This document shows positions 11,892 to 23,462 of a stretch of 64,000 bases of DNA, piece by piece. Origin of the DNA: Histoplasma ohiense (lineage: Eukaryota > Ascomycota > Eurotiomycetes > Onygenales > Ajellomycetaceae). The DNA lies in contig JAEVHH010000006.1 in assembly GCA_017607445.1 (NCBI GenBank), positions 2,666,001-2,730,000 of the forward strand, in the 5' to 3' direction. The notes beneath the pieces were generated by a model. The model saw only the letters and a program-made list of their open reading frames with translations, did not search any database and had not been told where the DNA came from. Numbering within the stretch: the stretch's first letter is position 1; each line of letters starts with the position of its first letter. The translations under genes and the position numbers were made by a program.

Positions 11892-13268
11892 ATGATTCAA
11901 CTCGGACTCTCCCGCATTGCTAAATTGGTCCAGCCCTCTTCCCTGCCTTGGAGAGCCATCCATATCGCTGGCACAAATGGTAAAGGCTCCATCACAGGCT
12001 ACCTCTCTACTCTACTCACAGCAGCTGGTGTGCGGTGCGGCTCTTTCACCTCCCCGCACCTCATCGACCGGTGGGATTGTATAACAATCGACAACTGTGT
12101 GGTCCACGAACCTCTCTTCCGCCAGATAGAACACAATGTCAATCTCCGCAATCAATCACTAGGAATTGGTGCAACTGAGTTTGAGCTGCTCACCACCACT
12201 GCATTTGAAATCTTCACACATGAAAATGTCGATGTTGGGATCATTGAGGTGGGTATGGGCGGCCGCCTGGATGCGACAAATATCTTGAATAAAAGTAATG
12301 TTCTGGTGTCTATCATTGCTCAGATTGGCCATGACCACCAATCGATCCTGGGCAATACCCTTCAGGAGATCGCGCGGGAGAAGGCGGGTATTATGAAACC
12401 CGGGACTCCCTGTGTCATTGATGGGACAAATGAGCCGGCTGTTCTAACTACCCTTGAGGGAATTGGATGGGAAACGCAAACACCTCTCATCATCACCAAC
12501 CCAGAATCCATCATGGAAGAATTCCCTGAGCTGGCGAAGATATTCAAATACCTAAACATTGAACCACACCAGAAGGCGAATATCGCCTGTGTAGTCGCCG
12601 CCCTACAGCAGAAGGGCATTTTGCCATCATCTCTACCATTGCCAAGCCTATTCCAACACATCCCTAAAACGCCACGACTAGGCCGTTTGCAGGAACTCTC
12701 CCTCAAGCCTCTTATTTCTCGCAGCCAACCGATCCTTCTTGATGGTGCACATAACCCTCAATCGGCACGTGTCCTCTGCTCGTATGTAGACCGAAACCTT
12801 CGAAAACGTCCATCCAGTCATGAGAATATAAACAATGTTAGTGTTACTTGGGTAATTGCTGCGTCGCAGGGCAAGAACGCTCAAGAATTATTCAACTGCA
12901 TGCTCAAGCCTGGTGACAATGTTGCTGTTGTCCAGTTTGGGCCTGTGGATGGGATGCCGTGGGTGAGGAGTGTGGAAAGCGCAGAGCTGCTATCTGCAGT
13001 AAGCAGCTGTAGGAGCAGCAGCAACGACAGTGCCAGCACGCGTGAATTAGCGCAATCGAAGGACTTTGGGCGTGATATTGTGTCCGCGCTGGAGTGGGCC
13101 GATGAAGTCTCAAAGCAAGGTGGTGGTGAAAGTGGTGAAAGTGGGCCTTTGGTAGTTGCCGGTAGCCTGTATTTGGTAGCTGATGTCCTTCGGCTTCTTC
13201 AAGAGATAAATAACAAGAAGGCAAATGTGCAGGGAAACACTGTAACACAATTATGTATAGGTCCCTAA
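11892..13268 (+). CDS. FOL3: Dihydrofolate synthase / folylpolyglutamate synthase family
   Basis: A single exon of 458 residues. It joins glutamate to dihydropteroate using ATP to make dihydrofolate, a late step of folate synthesis. The family signature is complete: N-terminal IQLGLSRI, P-loop GTNGKGS at residues 27-33, EVGMGGRLDATN at 119-130, GHDHQSILGNT then EIAREKAGIMKPG at 146-171, and LDGAHNPQSA around 283-292. The start matches that of yeast FOL3, so it is well supported; length is close to the filamentous-fungal norm. FOL3 rather than the polyglutamylating MET7 type is preferred because of its size and start. It is the last intact host gene before the mutated repeat block, about 490 bp from the first transposon remnant. 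Confidence 0.93.
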   Translation: MIQLGLSRIAKLVQPSSLPWRAIHIAGTNGKGSITGYLSTLLTAAGVRCGSFTSPHLIDRWDCITIDNCVVHEPLFRQIEHNVNLRNQSLGIGATEFELLTTTAFEIFTHENVDVGIIEVGMGGRLDATNILNKSNVLVSIIAQIGHDHQSILGNTLQEIAREKAGIMKPGTPCVIDGTNEPAVLTTLEGIGWETQTPLIITNPESIMEEFPELAKIFKYLNIEPHQKANIACVVAALQQKGILPSSLPLPSLFQHIPKTPRLGRLQELSLKPLISRSQPILLDGAHNPQSARVLCSYVDRNLRKRPSSHENINNVSVTWVIAASQGKNAQELFNCMLKPGDNVAVVQFGPVDGMPWVRSVESAELLSAVSSCRSSSNDSASTRELAQSKDFGRDIVSALEWADEVSKQGGGESGESGPLVVAGSLYLVADVLRLLQEINNKKANVQGNTVTQLCIGP

Positions 13269-13757
13269 TGTCTATGTAACCAAAGAGAGGGCTGTATATA
13301 CGTACAGTAGTTGCTAGAAATTTAAAGAATAAATATATAATAGTACACCTCTTTTGGGAGGTGGGTAAACACGCCTCTTAAATCCACAACCTTATGCAAA
13401 CATACTTCAAATGAGTCTTGAATGGAGATCAAGTTCTAGTCACATACCATTTTTAGATACAGGAGAGTTCCCGGAAGCACTGCTAAAATCAACAGAGTAA
13501 AGCAAATTTACGAATTTTTTTCATGGTGTTACACAGTTAAATTTCACTATATTACTAGCATTATTAAGTATAGTTTTATGAAAAGAAATACGGAGGATCC
13601 TCTCAAAAGTTTTGATTAGCATTATCCATTAATTTACCACTATATTGGCTAGCAAGCACCACCACTGTATGAGAATGTAAAAAAACAACCCCTCATTTTA
13701 TTTATATGAGATTCTCTGCTTATTGCAATGTTTCTCACTTTCTTCTTTCTCAAGATC
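13269..13757. other. Transition from host DNA to the AT-rich repeat block
   Basis: FOL3 3' flank with A/T-rich tracts that could serve poly(A) addition (13,315-13,345), then a steep rise in AT content. CpG still occurs near 13,373, 13,471, 13,513 and 13,592 and is nearly absent after that. Some of this may be the 5' terminal part of the Tc1/mariner element that follows, but its terminal repeat could not be fixed. Confidence 0.5.
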
Positions 13758-14382
13758 ATGGCTTCTAATACTGATATTGCCACAAGAGCTCTTGTGGTAG
13801 CTCTTAAATCCTCTTACATTGACAAATCCACTGTTGAAATCAGTGAAATCACTTCTCTTTCTATTCAACAAATCAATTGAATCTATACTAGAGCAATCAA
13901 AAATGGATTTAATTCTACTCTTTCTCATTTTCTTCTTTGTGATGAATGATTAAAAGATGCTTCTTGCAGTGACAGATTCACAAAGCAAATCTCTTCTATT
14001 TCAGAGCAGATTCTAATAAAGATATGCTGTGATTGATATGAATGAGAAAAAATCTGTGCTGATATCATCAATAAATTCAGTGAGAATGAAATTGCAATCT
14101 CTTCTATGACTGTTTGACATATATTACAAAAAGCTGAGATGAAAAAGATCAAGCTCATGTTGAAAATCTGATTTGACAAAGAAAATGAAAGCAGAACATC
14201 TTCAGTGATGTCTTTAATATCAAAATTGAACTCTTGAAGATTGAAAGAATGTTATATAGTCTGATGAGACATCAGTTTTTCTGCTTCATCACTGTGAAGA
14301 ATATAGAATTTGATATACATCTGCAGAAAAGTATACTCAAAACTGTATATATAAACAATGAAAGAATTCTTCAGAGTTCATA
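13758..14382 (+). pseudogene. Tc1/mariner transposase remnant, mutated and truncated
   Basis: Translation from the ATG at 13758 follows the fungal Tc1/mariner transposase: N-terminal helix-turn-helix region (ATRALVVALKS, then VEISEITSLSIQQIN), the KADMKK-like linker and the first catalytic Asp in the SDETSV block near 14,253-14,272. Trp and Arg codons are stops (TGA, TAG) at several sites, and one frameshift lies near 14,160-14,175. The coding match stops abruptly at 14,382, where the LTR of Gypsy-1 begins; the second and third catalytic residues are missing. The element is dead and was present before Gypsy-1 arrived. Confidence 0.82.
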
Positions 14383-14645
14383 TGTAATGCACTCGTTTAT
14401 TATTTCCTTATTATCTTCACTTATTCTTATCTCTTTCCATTATACTCTTGCTACCACTATTTCTATATGTATATATATATCAATGTATGTATTTCACACA
14501 TCTTCTTTCTCTTTCTTTTCTTTCTTAGCAATTAGCTACACTACATTACACTACTATACTACACTCTACAATATATTATCATTATCTCTGCTATGCTATA
14601 AACTATCTTCTACTGTTACTTTTCACACTGTCACTACATCTCACA
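14383..14645 (+). repeat. Gypsy-1 5' LTR
   Basis: 263 bp, starts TG and ends CA, aligns along its whole length with 23,196-23,462; the main difference is a 4-bp indel near the start plus transitions. Confidence 0.88.
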
Positions 14646-16080
14646 GTTTCTAATCACTCAATCTTCAAGAGATAGTTCATTGAGTAATAGTCACAATCTC
14701 TACTCACAGCATTCACTGTACTCATGCTACTGCTGAACTCAAAGCAATAAATATCATAAAAGAAAACTACAAAACATACATTTCTGTCACTGAAAGTGTA
14801 TAACAAATATCATCTTTCTCTATAAAATCAGACTCTGAATATAATTCAGAAGAAGATATCTCTTCTGAAGATCTCAGTATAATTAAAACTGAAAAGATAA
14901 CTATAATCAGAAGAATCAAAAAATTACAGATTGAGAAAAAACTATGAAAACTTCAACATCAGTATAACACTTTACTGCAAGAATTGAATGAAACAATTTC
15001 AGTCATCTGAAATACATTAGAAGCACATTCAAATCACAGTAGAGATACAACTAACATGAATAATAATCATAATAACATCATCAGTATTCTCAGATCATCA
15101 GAAGTCACACTACAAACACTCAATATTTTAGTGAAAAACACTGTAACTACTGTCAGTGGAAGATATAATCAGATATCACTTTGACAATTAGAATTTTGAG
15201 ATCTCAGCATAAGCAGTCATTCTTTTCAAAAAGATATGAAAAAGTTTCAAAGTTAAAATATGAAAGAATTTGAAAACTTTGTTACAGCTGCTATTACTTT
15301 CCATGTCAGTGATCTTGATTACTACAATGAATACAATCATCAAAAGATCATCAAAGTCATCACTCATTTCAATATCAAGATGCAACAATGTTGATATCAA
15401 TATACATATAATATACAGACTTTATCATCATGAGAAGAATTTGTTAGTTGAATATAATGTCAAATCACTGATTCAGATAAAAGTTTCTGAGATGCTGATA
15501 GACAGTACTGAAAAACAGAGCAACAAGAAGATCAGACAGTTCAACAATTTATTTTACATTTATAATTAATTGAAGAGTGTCTGCAGCATTCTTATAGTGA
15601 ATATCATCAGAAATCACATCTCTATATGAAAGTTCTATCTTTCATTCACTGAGAATTCAACAAATATGCAATCAAATTGAAAGAGTTAAGCTATGATGCC
15701 ACTCTATATAAACTTGCAATGACAGAATTGAATCTGTCAGAGAGATGAAAGAAGTTTAAAGAGAAGTCAAATTTCAAAAACTCTACTCAAAACTTTAACA
15801 ACAGAAATAATACTGATAATAGATCACAAAACAAATACAGATGAAATGATACTACAAAATTTGATGACTTTATCTGATCAAAATATTGCTGTTATTGCAA
15901 GCAACCAAAACATATCATCAATTCATATTTTAAATGATTCAAAGACAAATTCAAAAATGTCAAGTTCAACTTGAAACTCAATACAAAAGATATGAAGAAC
16001 TTGAAGAATTTAAAAAATACTTAAAACACATCATTCAACTCACAATGACAGCTATAAACACAGAAAGTTAATGCAAAAAT
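14646..16080 (+). pseudogene. Gypsy-1 gag remnant
   Basis: A degraded ORF with an acidic and coiled-coil N-terminal region (about 14,820-15,000), a capsid-like middle and a retroviral-type zinc knuckle near 15,880-15,930 (CCYCKQPKH, where the last Cys of CCHC is lost). TGA stops recur where Trp or Arg is expected. No primer-binding site complementary to a known tRNA could be named just after the LTR. Confidence 0.7.
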
Positions 16081-18800
16081 ATCTTAAGCTTCACTGTCAC
16101 AGTGAAATTCACTACATCTAAAAGTTTGCAAAAAGTGCTTGCACTAGTAGACTCTGAATCAGAAGTGAACTGTGTTGATGAATTTTGAATAAAGAATCAC
16201 AATCTAGAAGCTGCTCACTGCAAAATCAAAATGATTAAATTGATTGATGAATGTATAATATGCTTCTTTGAAGAGTATAACATTGCAACTACTGTCACTG
16301 ATCACAAGAGTAATACACAGCAGACATCTCATTTCTTTCATGCAATGAAGAGAAAGAACTACAGTCTTGTATTAGAATTTTCTTGATTAAGACAAACAAA
16401 TTCTCTTATAGATTGATCAGATGAACAATTCTTCTTTAGAAGCTCTGAAGATGAACAACAGTCTCAAATTATTTCTGAACAAGATGTCTTAGCTGAAGTT
16501 CTCACAGAAGCTAGAGTAGAAATACTTGTAGTATTATCTACAGAACATTCAAAAGATTCAAAGTATGCTTCATATATATTTTCAGCTGTGTATTTGAACT
16601 TGCCAACTGATCTATCTGATTATGTCATGCCATACACACATATCTTCTCAGAAGAAGCTGCTATAAATGCAAAAAGATCAGAAGAGACAGAACACTGTAT
16701 AGATCTCAAATCTGATATACAATCTTCATTTATATCAATATACAATCTCTCTGAAACTGAGTTAGCCACTCTAAGAGAATATTTAAAAAATGTATTAGAT
16801 AAAGAGTGAATACAATCATTCAGTAGTTTAGCTGATACACTGATTCTCTTTGTTTTCAAAAAAAATAATGAACTCTGTCTTTGTGTAGACTATTGAGAAT
16901 TAAATTGAATCATTATCAAGAATTGATACTCTCTATCTCTAATAAGTGAATTACTTGATAGACTTTCAAAAGCCAAGATATTCACTAAGCTGAACCTTTG
17001 AGATGTCTACCACCACATATTTATAGTGGCAAAAGACCATTGAAAGACAGTCTTTAGAACAAAATATGAACATTTTGAATATATAGTTATATCATTTGAA
17101 CTAGCTAATACTTCAGCAATATTTCAAGCATATATTAACAATGTCTTGTCTGATTTGTTGAATATATATTGCATTGTCTATTTGGACAACATTCTCATAT
17201 TCTTCAATTCAAAGCAGAAACATAAAGTGCATGTTACTAAGATGTTATAATGTCTCAAATATGTGAATCTATTTGCAAAACTCTCTAAATATGAATTTGA
17301 AGTGAACAAAATCTCATTTCTGAGATTTGTTATAGATACAAATGATATTGAGATGAAGTTAGACAGAGTTTTCACTATTATAAAATGATCTACATCTAAA
17401 TCAATTAAAGAGATTCAATTCTTCTTGAACTTTGCTAATTTCTATCAATAATTTATTAAGTCTTTCTTCTCTATTGCAGCCCCATTATTCAAACTTACAA
17501 AAGAGAGTAAGAAGAGAGAAAGAAAAGTCATTTTTATATGAATAGAAAATACTCAAAATACTTTTGATGAGCTCAAATCACACTTTATATATGCTTCTCT
17601 ATTAGCTCATTTTGACTCAGCTCAGTGTATTCAGATTGAATCTGATGTATTCACTTTTACAGTCACTGCTATTCTGTCACAGTTACAGAATGATGAACAC
17701 TGACATTCAGTTGTCTTCTGATTAAAAAAGTTGATTGATGTGGAAATGCATTATGATACTCATAATAAAGAACTTTTGATTATTGTAGCAGTATTTAAAA
17801 ATTGAAAACATTATCTGAAGAAAAGTCAGTATTCAATTCAAGTCTGATCTGATCATGTCAATCTGCAGTACTTTATGACAACTAAGAAACTGAACAGACA
17901 TCAGATCAGATGAGTGAAAGCTTTATCTGTTTATAATTTTATATTACTACATCACTCTGAATCAAAGAATTCAGCTGATGAGTTCAGTTGTCACACAGAC
18001 TACAGTGAGATCTATAATGATCAAACTATATTATCTACTCTGCAACAGAAGCTGAAACATAAAATTAGATTAAACTGAGAAGCTGATACTTCTTTTCAAA
18101 ATAATATTTTTTCTAATATAATCTGTGCACAGATCTCTAATAAGCAAAATGCTTCTTTTAATGAGTCAAAAATACTTTATATATCAATGTCTTCTATCTC
18201 TTATATAAACTCTTCTTCTTCATTGCATGTTGAGCAATATATACTCTGAATTGCAGTCAATAAGACTATTTTTGAGAACTCAGTATACACAGAAATGTCT
18301 GAATCCTTCATCTTATTTCTGAATAAAACACAGAAGATTGATTCTTTTGCTGCTGAGCAAAGAAAGAAAATAAAAAAGAAGAATATAACTGTTACTGAAA
18401 ATATACTATAAACAATTTCTGAGAATGATATATTGCATACTGATGATTGCACATATATCCCTCAACAAAAGACACTCATTAATGAAATTATCAGTGCAAA
18501 TCATGATGATCCACAGAGGAGTCATTTTGATATAAAAAAGTTTATAGACAGCATTCAGAACAAATACTATTGATATGAGCTAGTTAGAGATATCAAAGAT
18601 TATATATCCACTTATAATACTTATCAAAAAGTAAAGTCAAAACAGCACAGACAATATGAAGAATTGAATACAATTCTTTTATTATCAAATTCTTTTAAAT
18701 TCATTACTATAGATTTTATTACAGACTTGTCAGCCTTTACATTTCTTCATCAAATCTACAATGCAATTTTAGTGATTGTGAATATATATATCAAGTTTAC

Positions 18801-19071
18801 TGTAAGAGATGGTTGTAGGTATAATTATGAGAGTAGTGTGAAATATGCATACAGAATGTTAAGAAGATAGCAATCTCTATTATTCAAAGCTAATTGCTAA
18901 TCTTCTAATATCTACAGATATCAGTGAGCATTATATAGATGATTATTATACTCTACAACTGTCTATAATATTATATACTATATCTCTTCTCATTAATTCT
19001 GATGTGTTCTGTGTTTTTCTATCATTATATAGCTATTTTCTAATATAGATATCTCTGTTGTATCTATTACA
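18801..19071 (+). repeat. Left LTR of nested element, hypermutated
   Basis: 271 bp. The last 165 bp (18,907-19,071) align without gaps to 20,240-20,404 with 36 differences, every one of which is C-to-T or G-to-A from the right to the left LTR. The first third does not align simply. Confidence 0.78.
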
Positions 19072-20164
19072 ATTATCTTTCTTCTTCAAAGATCTGATCT
19101 TCAGAGCTTCTTACTGCAACATACAAAGTTTGTAACATATACTGTATGATTAATATTGTATAAAGTTTGCAGAATTAAGCTGAATTAATTATTGAGATTA
19201 ATTTTCAAATATTACTGTTTTGAGAGAATGTTTTTTCATCTCTGATGTCATTGCAGTTCAATTATGATTTAGATATAACTTCTGAATCTCTTTTCTTTGA
19301 CTTCTACATCAAAAATCACACTTCATTGAAAATCATCATCAACATCATCACTAACAATTTTTTATTAAAAAAGAATATATTAATTTATCAAACAAAGTAC
19401 ACTGTATCTTTCTATATGATTTTTATTGTGAAATTCAAAGTTTTGATTGTGTGATTATATTTTTCATTTTGAGTTGAGTTTTGTGTTGTTGCAATCTCTT
19501 TAATTAATATTATAATATTGATTTCAATTTTTAATATCTGTTTTTCTTTCTTATTGTTTTTGCTTCTTCTTCTTCTTTGAACAAGATCTTGATATTAATT
19601 AAAGTTATAATAGAATGTCAGAATCAGCTGTTTCTGTTGCTGATTCAGAGTCTATGAAGAGTGATATACTGTCTGTTATTAAAAGCATTTGTTTGAGTTG
19701 TCTGAAGAGATTGCAGAATTCTTCAGTATATCTTTGCTTTATGAATGATGAATGAATATACTGTCACATCTGCTATATATTAAATAGAAGTTGTGCTGCT
19801 GTAAGTTTTCTTAAACTGAGATTATTATGAATACTAACAGATTATAGATATCTGAGTGTTTTCACAAAATCAGTTAATTTTTGATCAATGAATTTCATAA
19901 GATGCTGCTCTTCAATGAAGTTCTGAATGAGAGATTTGCTATGTATCAAACTGCTGTTGCAAGGTTTGTACTTGATATGCAGATCTACAAAAACACAGAT
20001 GAGATTCTAGAATTCTATATAAACTCTGATGATCTGTTGTCACAACAGAGTGTGACATTCAATCATAGCAGCATTTCAGAAAGCATGTTTTCACATCCTG
20101 CTATTACATCAGTGTCATCCTCACTGGGCCAAGATCTTGGTACATTATTTGAGTTGACTGATAA
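19072..20164 (+). other. Internal region of nested LTR element
   Basis: AT-rich, with no recognised domain. An open stretch from 19,881 runs into the right LTR and may hold a gag-like fragment, but no motif supports this. CpG is absent until about 20,120, then base composition changes sharply. Confidence 0.5.
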
Positions 20165-20404
20165 TGTAGGCGAAGATGAGGAAGCGGACGGTCCCGTTGA
20201 AGTGTTAGAAAGGAACGCAGCAGCATATTGCTGTCGTGTAATATCTACGGATATCAGCGAGCATTATATAGGCGACCATCACGCCCTACGGCCGCCTATG
20301 GTGCCGTGCGCTATGTCCCTCCTCATTAATTCTGGCGTGTTCTGTGTTCTTCTATCGCCACATAGCTATTTTCTAATATAGATATCTCTGTTGCGCCTAT
20401 TACA
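20165..20404 (+). repeat. Right LTR of nested element, CpG-rich and unmutated
   Basis: About 240 bp; the exact start could be as far left as 20,155. It keeps many CpG, GG and CC pairs (for example CACGCCCTACGGCCGCC) and ends ATTACA next to the target duplication TTTAC. Confidence 0.75.
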
Positions 20405-21349
20405 TTTACAATCTATATTCCTTGCATCAAAAATATTACAGCTGATGAACTAGCAGAAATTGTTTATACCAAGTTCTATACAATTTACAGAGTATCTAAA
20501 AATCATATATTCAATTGAGATTCACTGTTTACAAGCCATTATTGATCCACCTTTTGTTATATGCTAGACACACACCAGAAACTTTCAACAGCCTTTCACT
20601 CTCAAACAGACAGTCAAACAGAATGACAAAATCAAATCTTGAAATATTATCTTCAATACTTTATCAACTATCATCAAAATGACTGAGTATACTGACTACT
20701 GCTGATGCAGTTTGTTTACAATATCTCTCAACATATCTCTACTGAAATGACATCTGCAGAAGCTTTAATGGAATATCAATCTGATTTGAAAATTAATATC
20801 AACAAACCACCACAATCAGTCATCATATATGCTGCTAGCCACACAAAACATATCAAGAAAACACATTATAAGCTTATCAAGAATCTACAAAAGACACAAC
20901 AAACACAGAAAATCTATTATAATATAAAATATAAGCCTCAACAATTTAAAATAGATGACTATATCATACTCAATACAAAAAATCTTCAATTACTGCACTC
21001 AGTTTACAAACTTGATCATAAATATGTTGAATTCTTCAAGATTCTGAATATCATTGAAAAATAAGTGTACAAACTAGAACTGTCATTTTCATATAGAAGC
21101 ATTCATTCTGTATTTCACATATCTTTATTAAAGTTATACAATCATAGAAATGAAGCTCTATCAGAATCAGAACTGAAACTTATCAACAGCAAAGAAGAAT
21201 ATTAAATTGAAGAAATTCTTGAAAAACAACAATGAAAAAACAAATCTTCAGAATATCTTATGAAATGAATAGATTGAAGTTCTAATGATAATACATGAGA
21301 ATCAGAAGAAAACATATTGAATATTCAGACATTCAAAATCTTTCTCAAA

Positions 21350-23195
21350 TAAGAAAATAAATGACAAATACAAAATCAACATACTTTCAAACATCAAAAG
21401 TGTGAACTTCAAGTTGAAAGATGTCAGAAGCACAAATCTTAAATTGAAAAATACTAGAAGTACAAATCTCACTCAAACTTCAATCAAATGCATTTTTTTA
21501 GAAGGATTTTATCAAAGAAAAGGAAAAAAAAAGAGAAAAATTCAATTTGAGTATAATAAATACAAAAGATAAAAAGTACAAATAAGAAAAGACAAAGAAA
21601 ATGAGCTCTAAGAAAAGTCTAAAGATTCTCAGTTCATTCATTCTTATTTCACTTTTCATCTCTCATTTTCTCTTCTTTCTTTCATCATCTCTTTTATCTC
21701 TTCTCTCTGCCACTCTCACTCAATATTTCTTCTGATATTTGTAAATTACTGACACTTATTTTGAATGTAGAGATATAGATAAATGTCTATCTCACAAGAC
21801 ATTTGTCTTCTCACTTCTTCTCTTTCTCATCAATCTACTCATTCTTTAGTATATTTGATGAAGAAAGATATTTCTCTTCATCTTCTTCTTTCACTTCTTC
21901 ATCATTCAGAGCACTCTCTTCTTCTACTTCACAGATGTCAGTGACAAATTGACAAAGAAAGCAGACATCACAGACACTGCTGCAGTCATCAGTATCTTCA
22001 TAATCTTCTTCATTGACTCTTCAGTTAACTTCTCTCTTATCAATCTCTCTTCAGTCAACTCCTTCATTACAGAGTCTCTGAAGCTCATCATTTTCAAAAT
22101 TCTCTCTTTCTCTAACATCTCTGCTCTGAAAGAATCAGATACAATCATGATCTTCAAAATCTGCATCTCTGCAGACTCAGTCACTGCTCAGCACTGAGAT
22201 TATAGAGCATTCATCTCTGCTCTACTCTGAGCAGACAGCATCATCAAATGAGATATATTCAATTGTTTAACTAAACAATGAAGACAACTTTTGTGACTGA
22301 CCATGTTCTTCTCAGCTGCCACCCTCACAAAAATAAACACTCACTCATGTATGATGTGCCTCAGAAGAGGTGTATCATATATCTAGTATTATTATCAATA
22401 TATCAACATTGCTAAGAGCACTACTATCTATTCAAAAGCAAATTTGAAGGAAAAGAAAAAGAAAATAAGAATTAAAGAGAATTACTCACAGATTTGCAGA
22501 ATTTCTCTGCAGAGACATAAATCTCACAATGTTTTCAGATATTTGATCTCAACACACATCAAAAATCAATGTTCTCAAGTCTAGAGACACAACATTCACA
22601 CAGAATTCAACTGTTGTGCATTATGTGATTAGAGCTAAATCTAGAGCAATATAACAAGTGAACAGTGAATGATGCTATATGAAAACAAGCTAGTGGCACA
22701 TGTGACCACACTAATAACACCACTGACAAGGAACACCAGCAATAATATGTGATAAGTGTCAGCAAGAAAACAACTTACTTAAAATCAGAATATTCAAGAG
22801 AGCTCATTTTGAAAAAAGAGGGGAGAGAAAGAGAAAGAACTGATGAAAATTTAAAAAAATTTTTTTATTGAAGATGAAAAATTGTAGCAGAAAGGTAAGA
22901 AGCTTTGATAATGATTAAGTTAAAAGAGAAGAGAAATCTTCAAGAGAAAAGAAATTCTTTTTGCTTCTCTGCATACAACTTCTAGCAATCAAAGAATCCA
23001 TCAATTTCATCTCATTAGAAAATTGATAACAACACATATACAAGCTATCTAGAGGACACGAATACAAGCTATCTAGAGAACGCGATCAATACACTGCTAT
23101 CAACAAGTGGAACTTACAATATAGAAATGCAATTATCTACTAGCAAGCAATCTATACAATTGCTGAGAGCAGCTCTTATAAAAAAGAGAGGCAAT
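21350..23195 (+). other. Gypsy-1 long 3' non-coding segment
   Basis: About 1.85 kb between the chromodomain and the 3' LTR with no recognisable domain. It has pyrimidine-rich tracts at 21,640-21,900, a short direct repeat with core ACAAGCTATCTAGAG in two copies at about 23,039-23,085 that still contains CpG, and the polypurine tract just before the LTR. A serine-rich open stretch at 21,949-22,197 is not supported as a gene. Confidence 0.5.
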
Positions 23196-23462
23196 TGTAA
23201 TGCACTCACTCATTTATTATTTCCTTATTATCTTCACTTATTCTTACCTTTTTTCATTATACTCTTGCTACTGCTATTTCTATATGTATATATATATTGA
23301 TGTATGTATTTCGCACATCTTCTTTCTCTTTCTTTTCTTTCTTAGTAATTAGCTACACTACATTACACTACTATACTACACTCTATAATATATTACTATT
23401 ATCTCTGCTACACTATAAACTATCTTCTACTGTTACTCTTCACACTGTCACTACACCTCACA
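23196..23462 (+). repeat. Gypsy-1 LTR (3' LTR of copy A, possibly shared with copy B)
   Basis: 267 bp, TGTAATGCACTC to CTCACA, preceded by a polypurine tract. LINE A begins directly after it with no target duplication, so recombination or deletion happened here. Confidence 0.82.

Larger units (their letters stand above)
18801..20404 (+). mobile_element. Small non-autonomous LTR element nested in Gypsy-1 integrase
   Basis: 1,604 bp, starts TGTAAG and ends ATTACA, flanked by a perfect 5-bp target duplication TTTAC (18,796-18,800 and 20,405-20,409). Removing the element and one TTTAC restores the Gypsy-1 integrase frame. The internal part (about 1.1 kb) has no protease, reverse transcriptase or integrase, so it would depend on an autonomous relative (LARD/TRIM-like). 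Its left LTR is heavily mutated while its right LTR is CpG-rich. Confidence 0.8.
16081..21349 (+). pseudogene. Gypsy-1 pol remnant (protease, RT, RNase H, integrase, chromodomain), interrupted
   Basis: Protease near 16,131-16,170 (LVDSESE, Gly of the DSG triad mutated). Reverse transcriptase 16,588-17,460 with the catalytic box at 17,179-17,190 reading YLDN instead of YLDD. RNase H about 17,560-18,000. Integrase zinc finger about 18,490-18,640, catalytic core starting at 18,690 and broken at 18,800 by the nested element; it resumes at 20,410 in frame. A chromodomain lies about 21,190-21,350 (Trp positions are stops). Chromodomains of this type bind methylated histone H3 and steer integration into heterochromatin, which fits the nested pile-up here. 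Confidence 0.82.
14383..23462 (+). mobile_element. Gypsy-1 copy A, chromodomain-type LTR retrotransposon
   Basis: Bounded by LTRs of 263 and 267 bp that both begin TGTAATGCACTC and end in CTCACA. Order of coding remnants: gag, protease, reverse transcriptase, RNase H, integrase, chromodomain, the Ty3/gypsy chromovirus order. The 3' LTR is preceded by a purine-rich tract (AAAAAAGAGAGG, 23,180-23,191). The flanking five bases (TCATA at left, CAGCT at right) do not match, so either a target duplication was lost or the right LTR is shared with another copy. Nested at 18,801-20,404 is a smaller LTR element. All reading frames are broken by transitions. Confidence 0.88.

Noticed and set aside
1..13268. 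Biosynthetic or defence gene cluster among the four host genes
   Set aside because: The products (P-loop giant, CoA lyase, F-box, folate synthesis) share no pathway, and spacing is that of ordinary independent genes.
19881..20381. 166-codon open stretch as a host gene
   Set aside because: It runs from the interior of the nested element into its right LTR; no domain, no conserved start, and its second half is LTR sequence.
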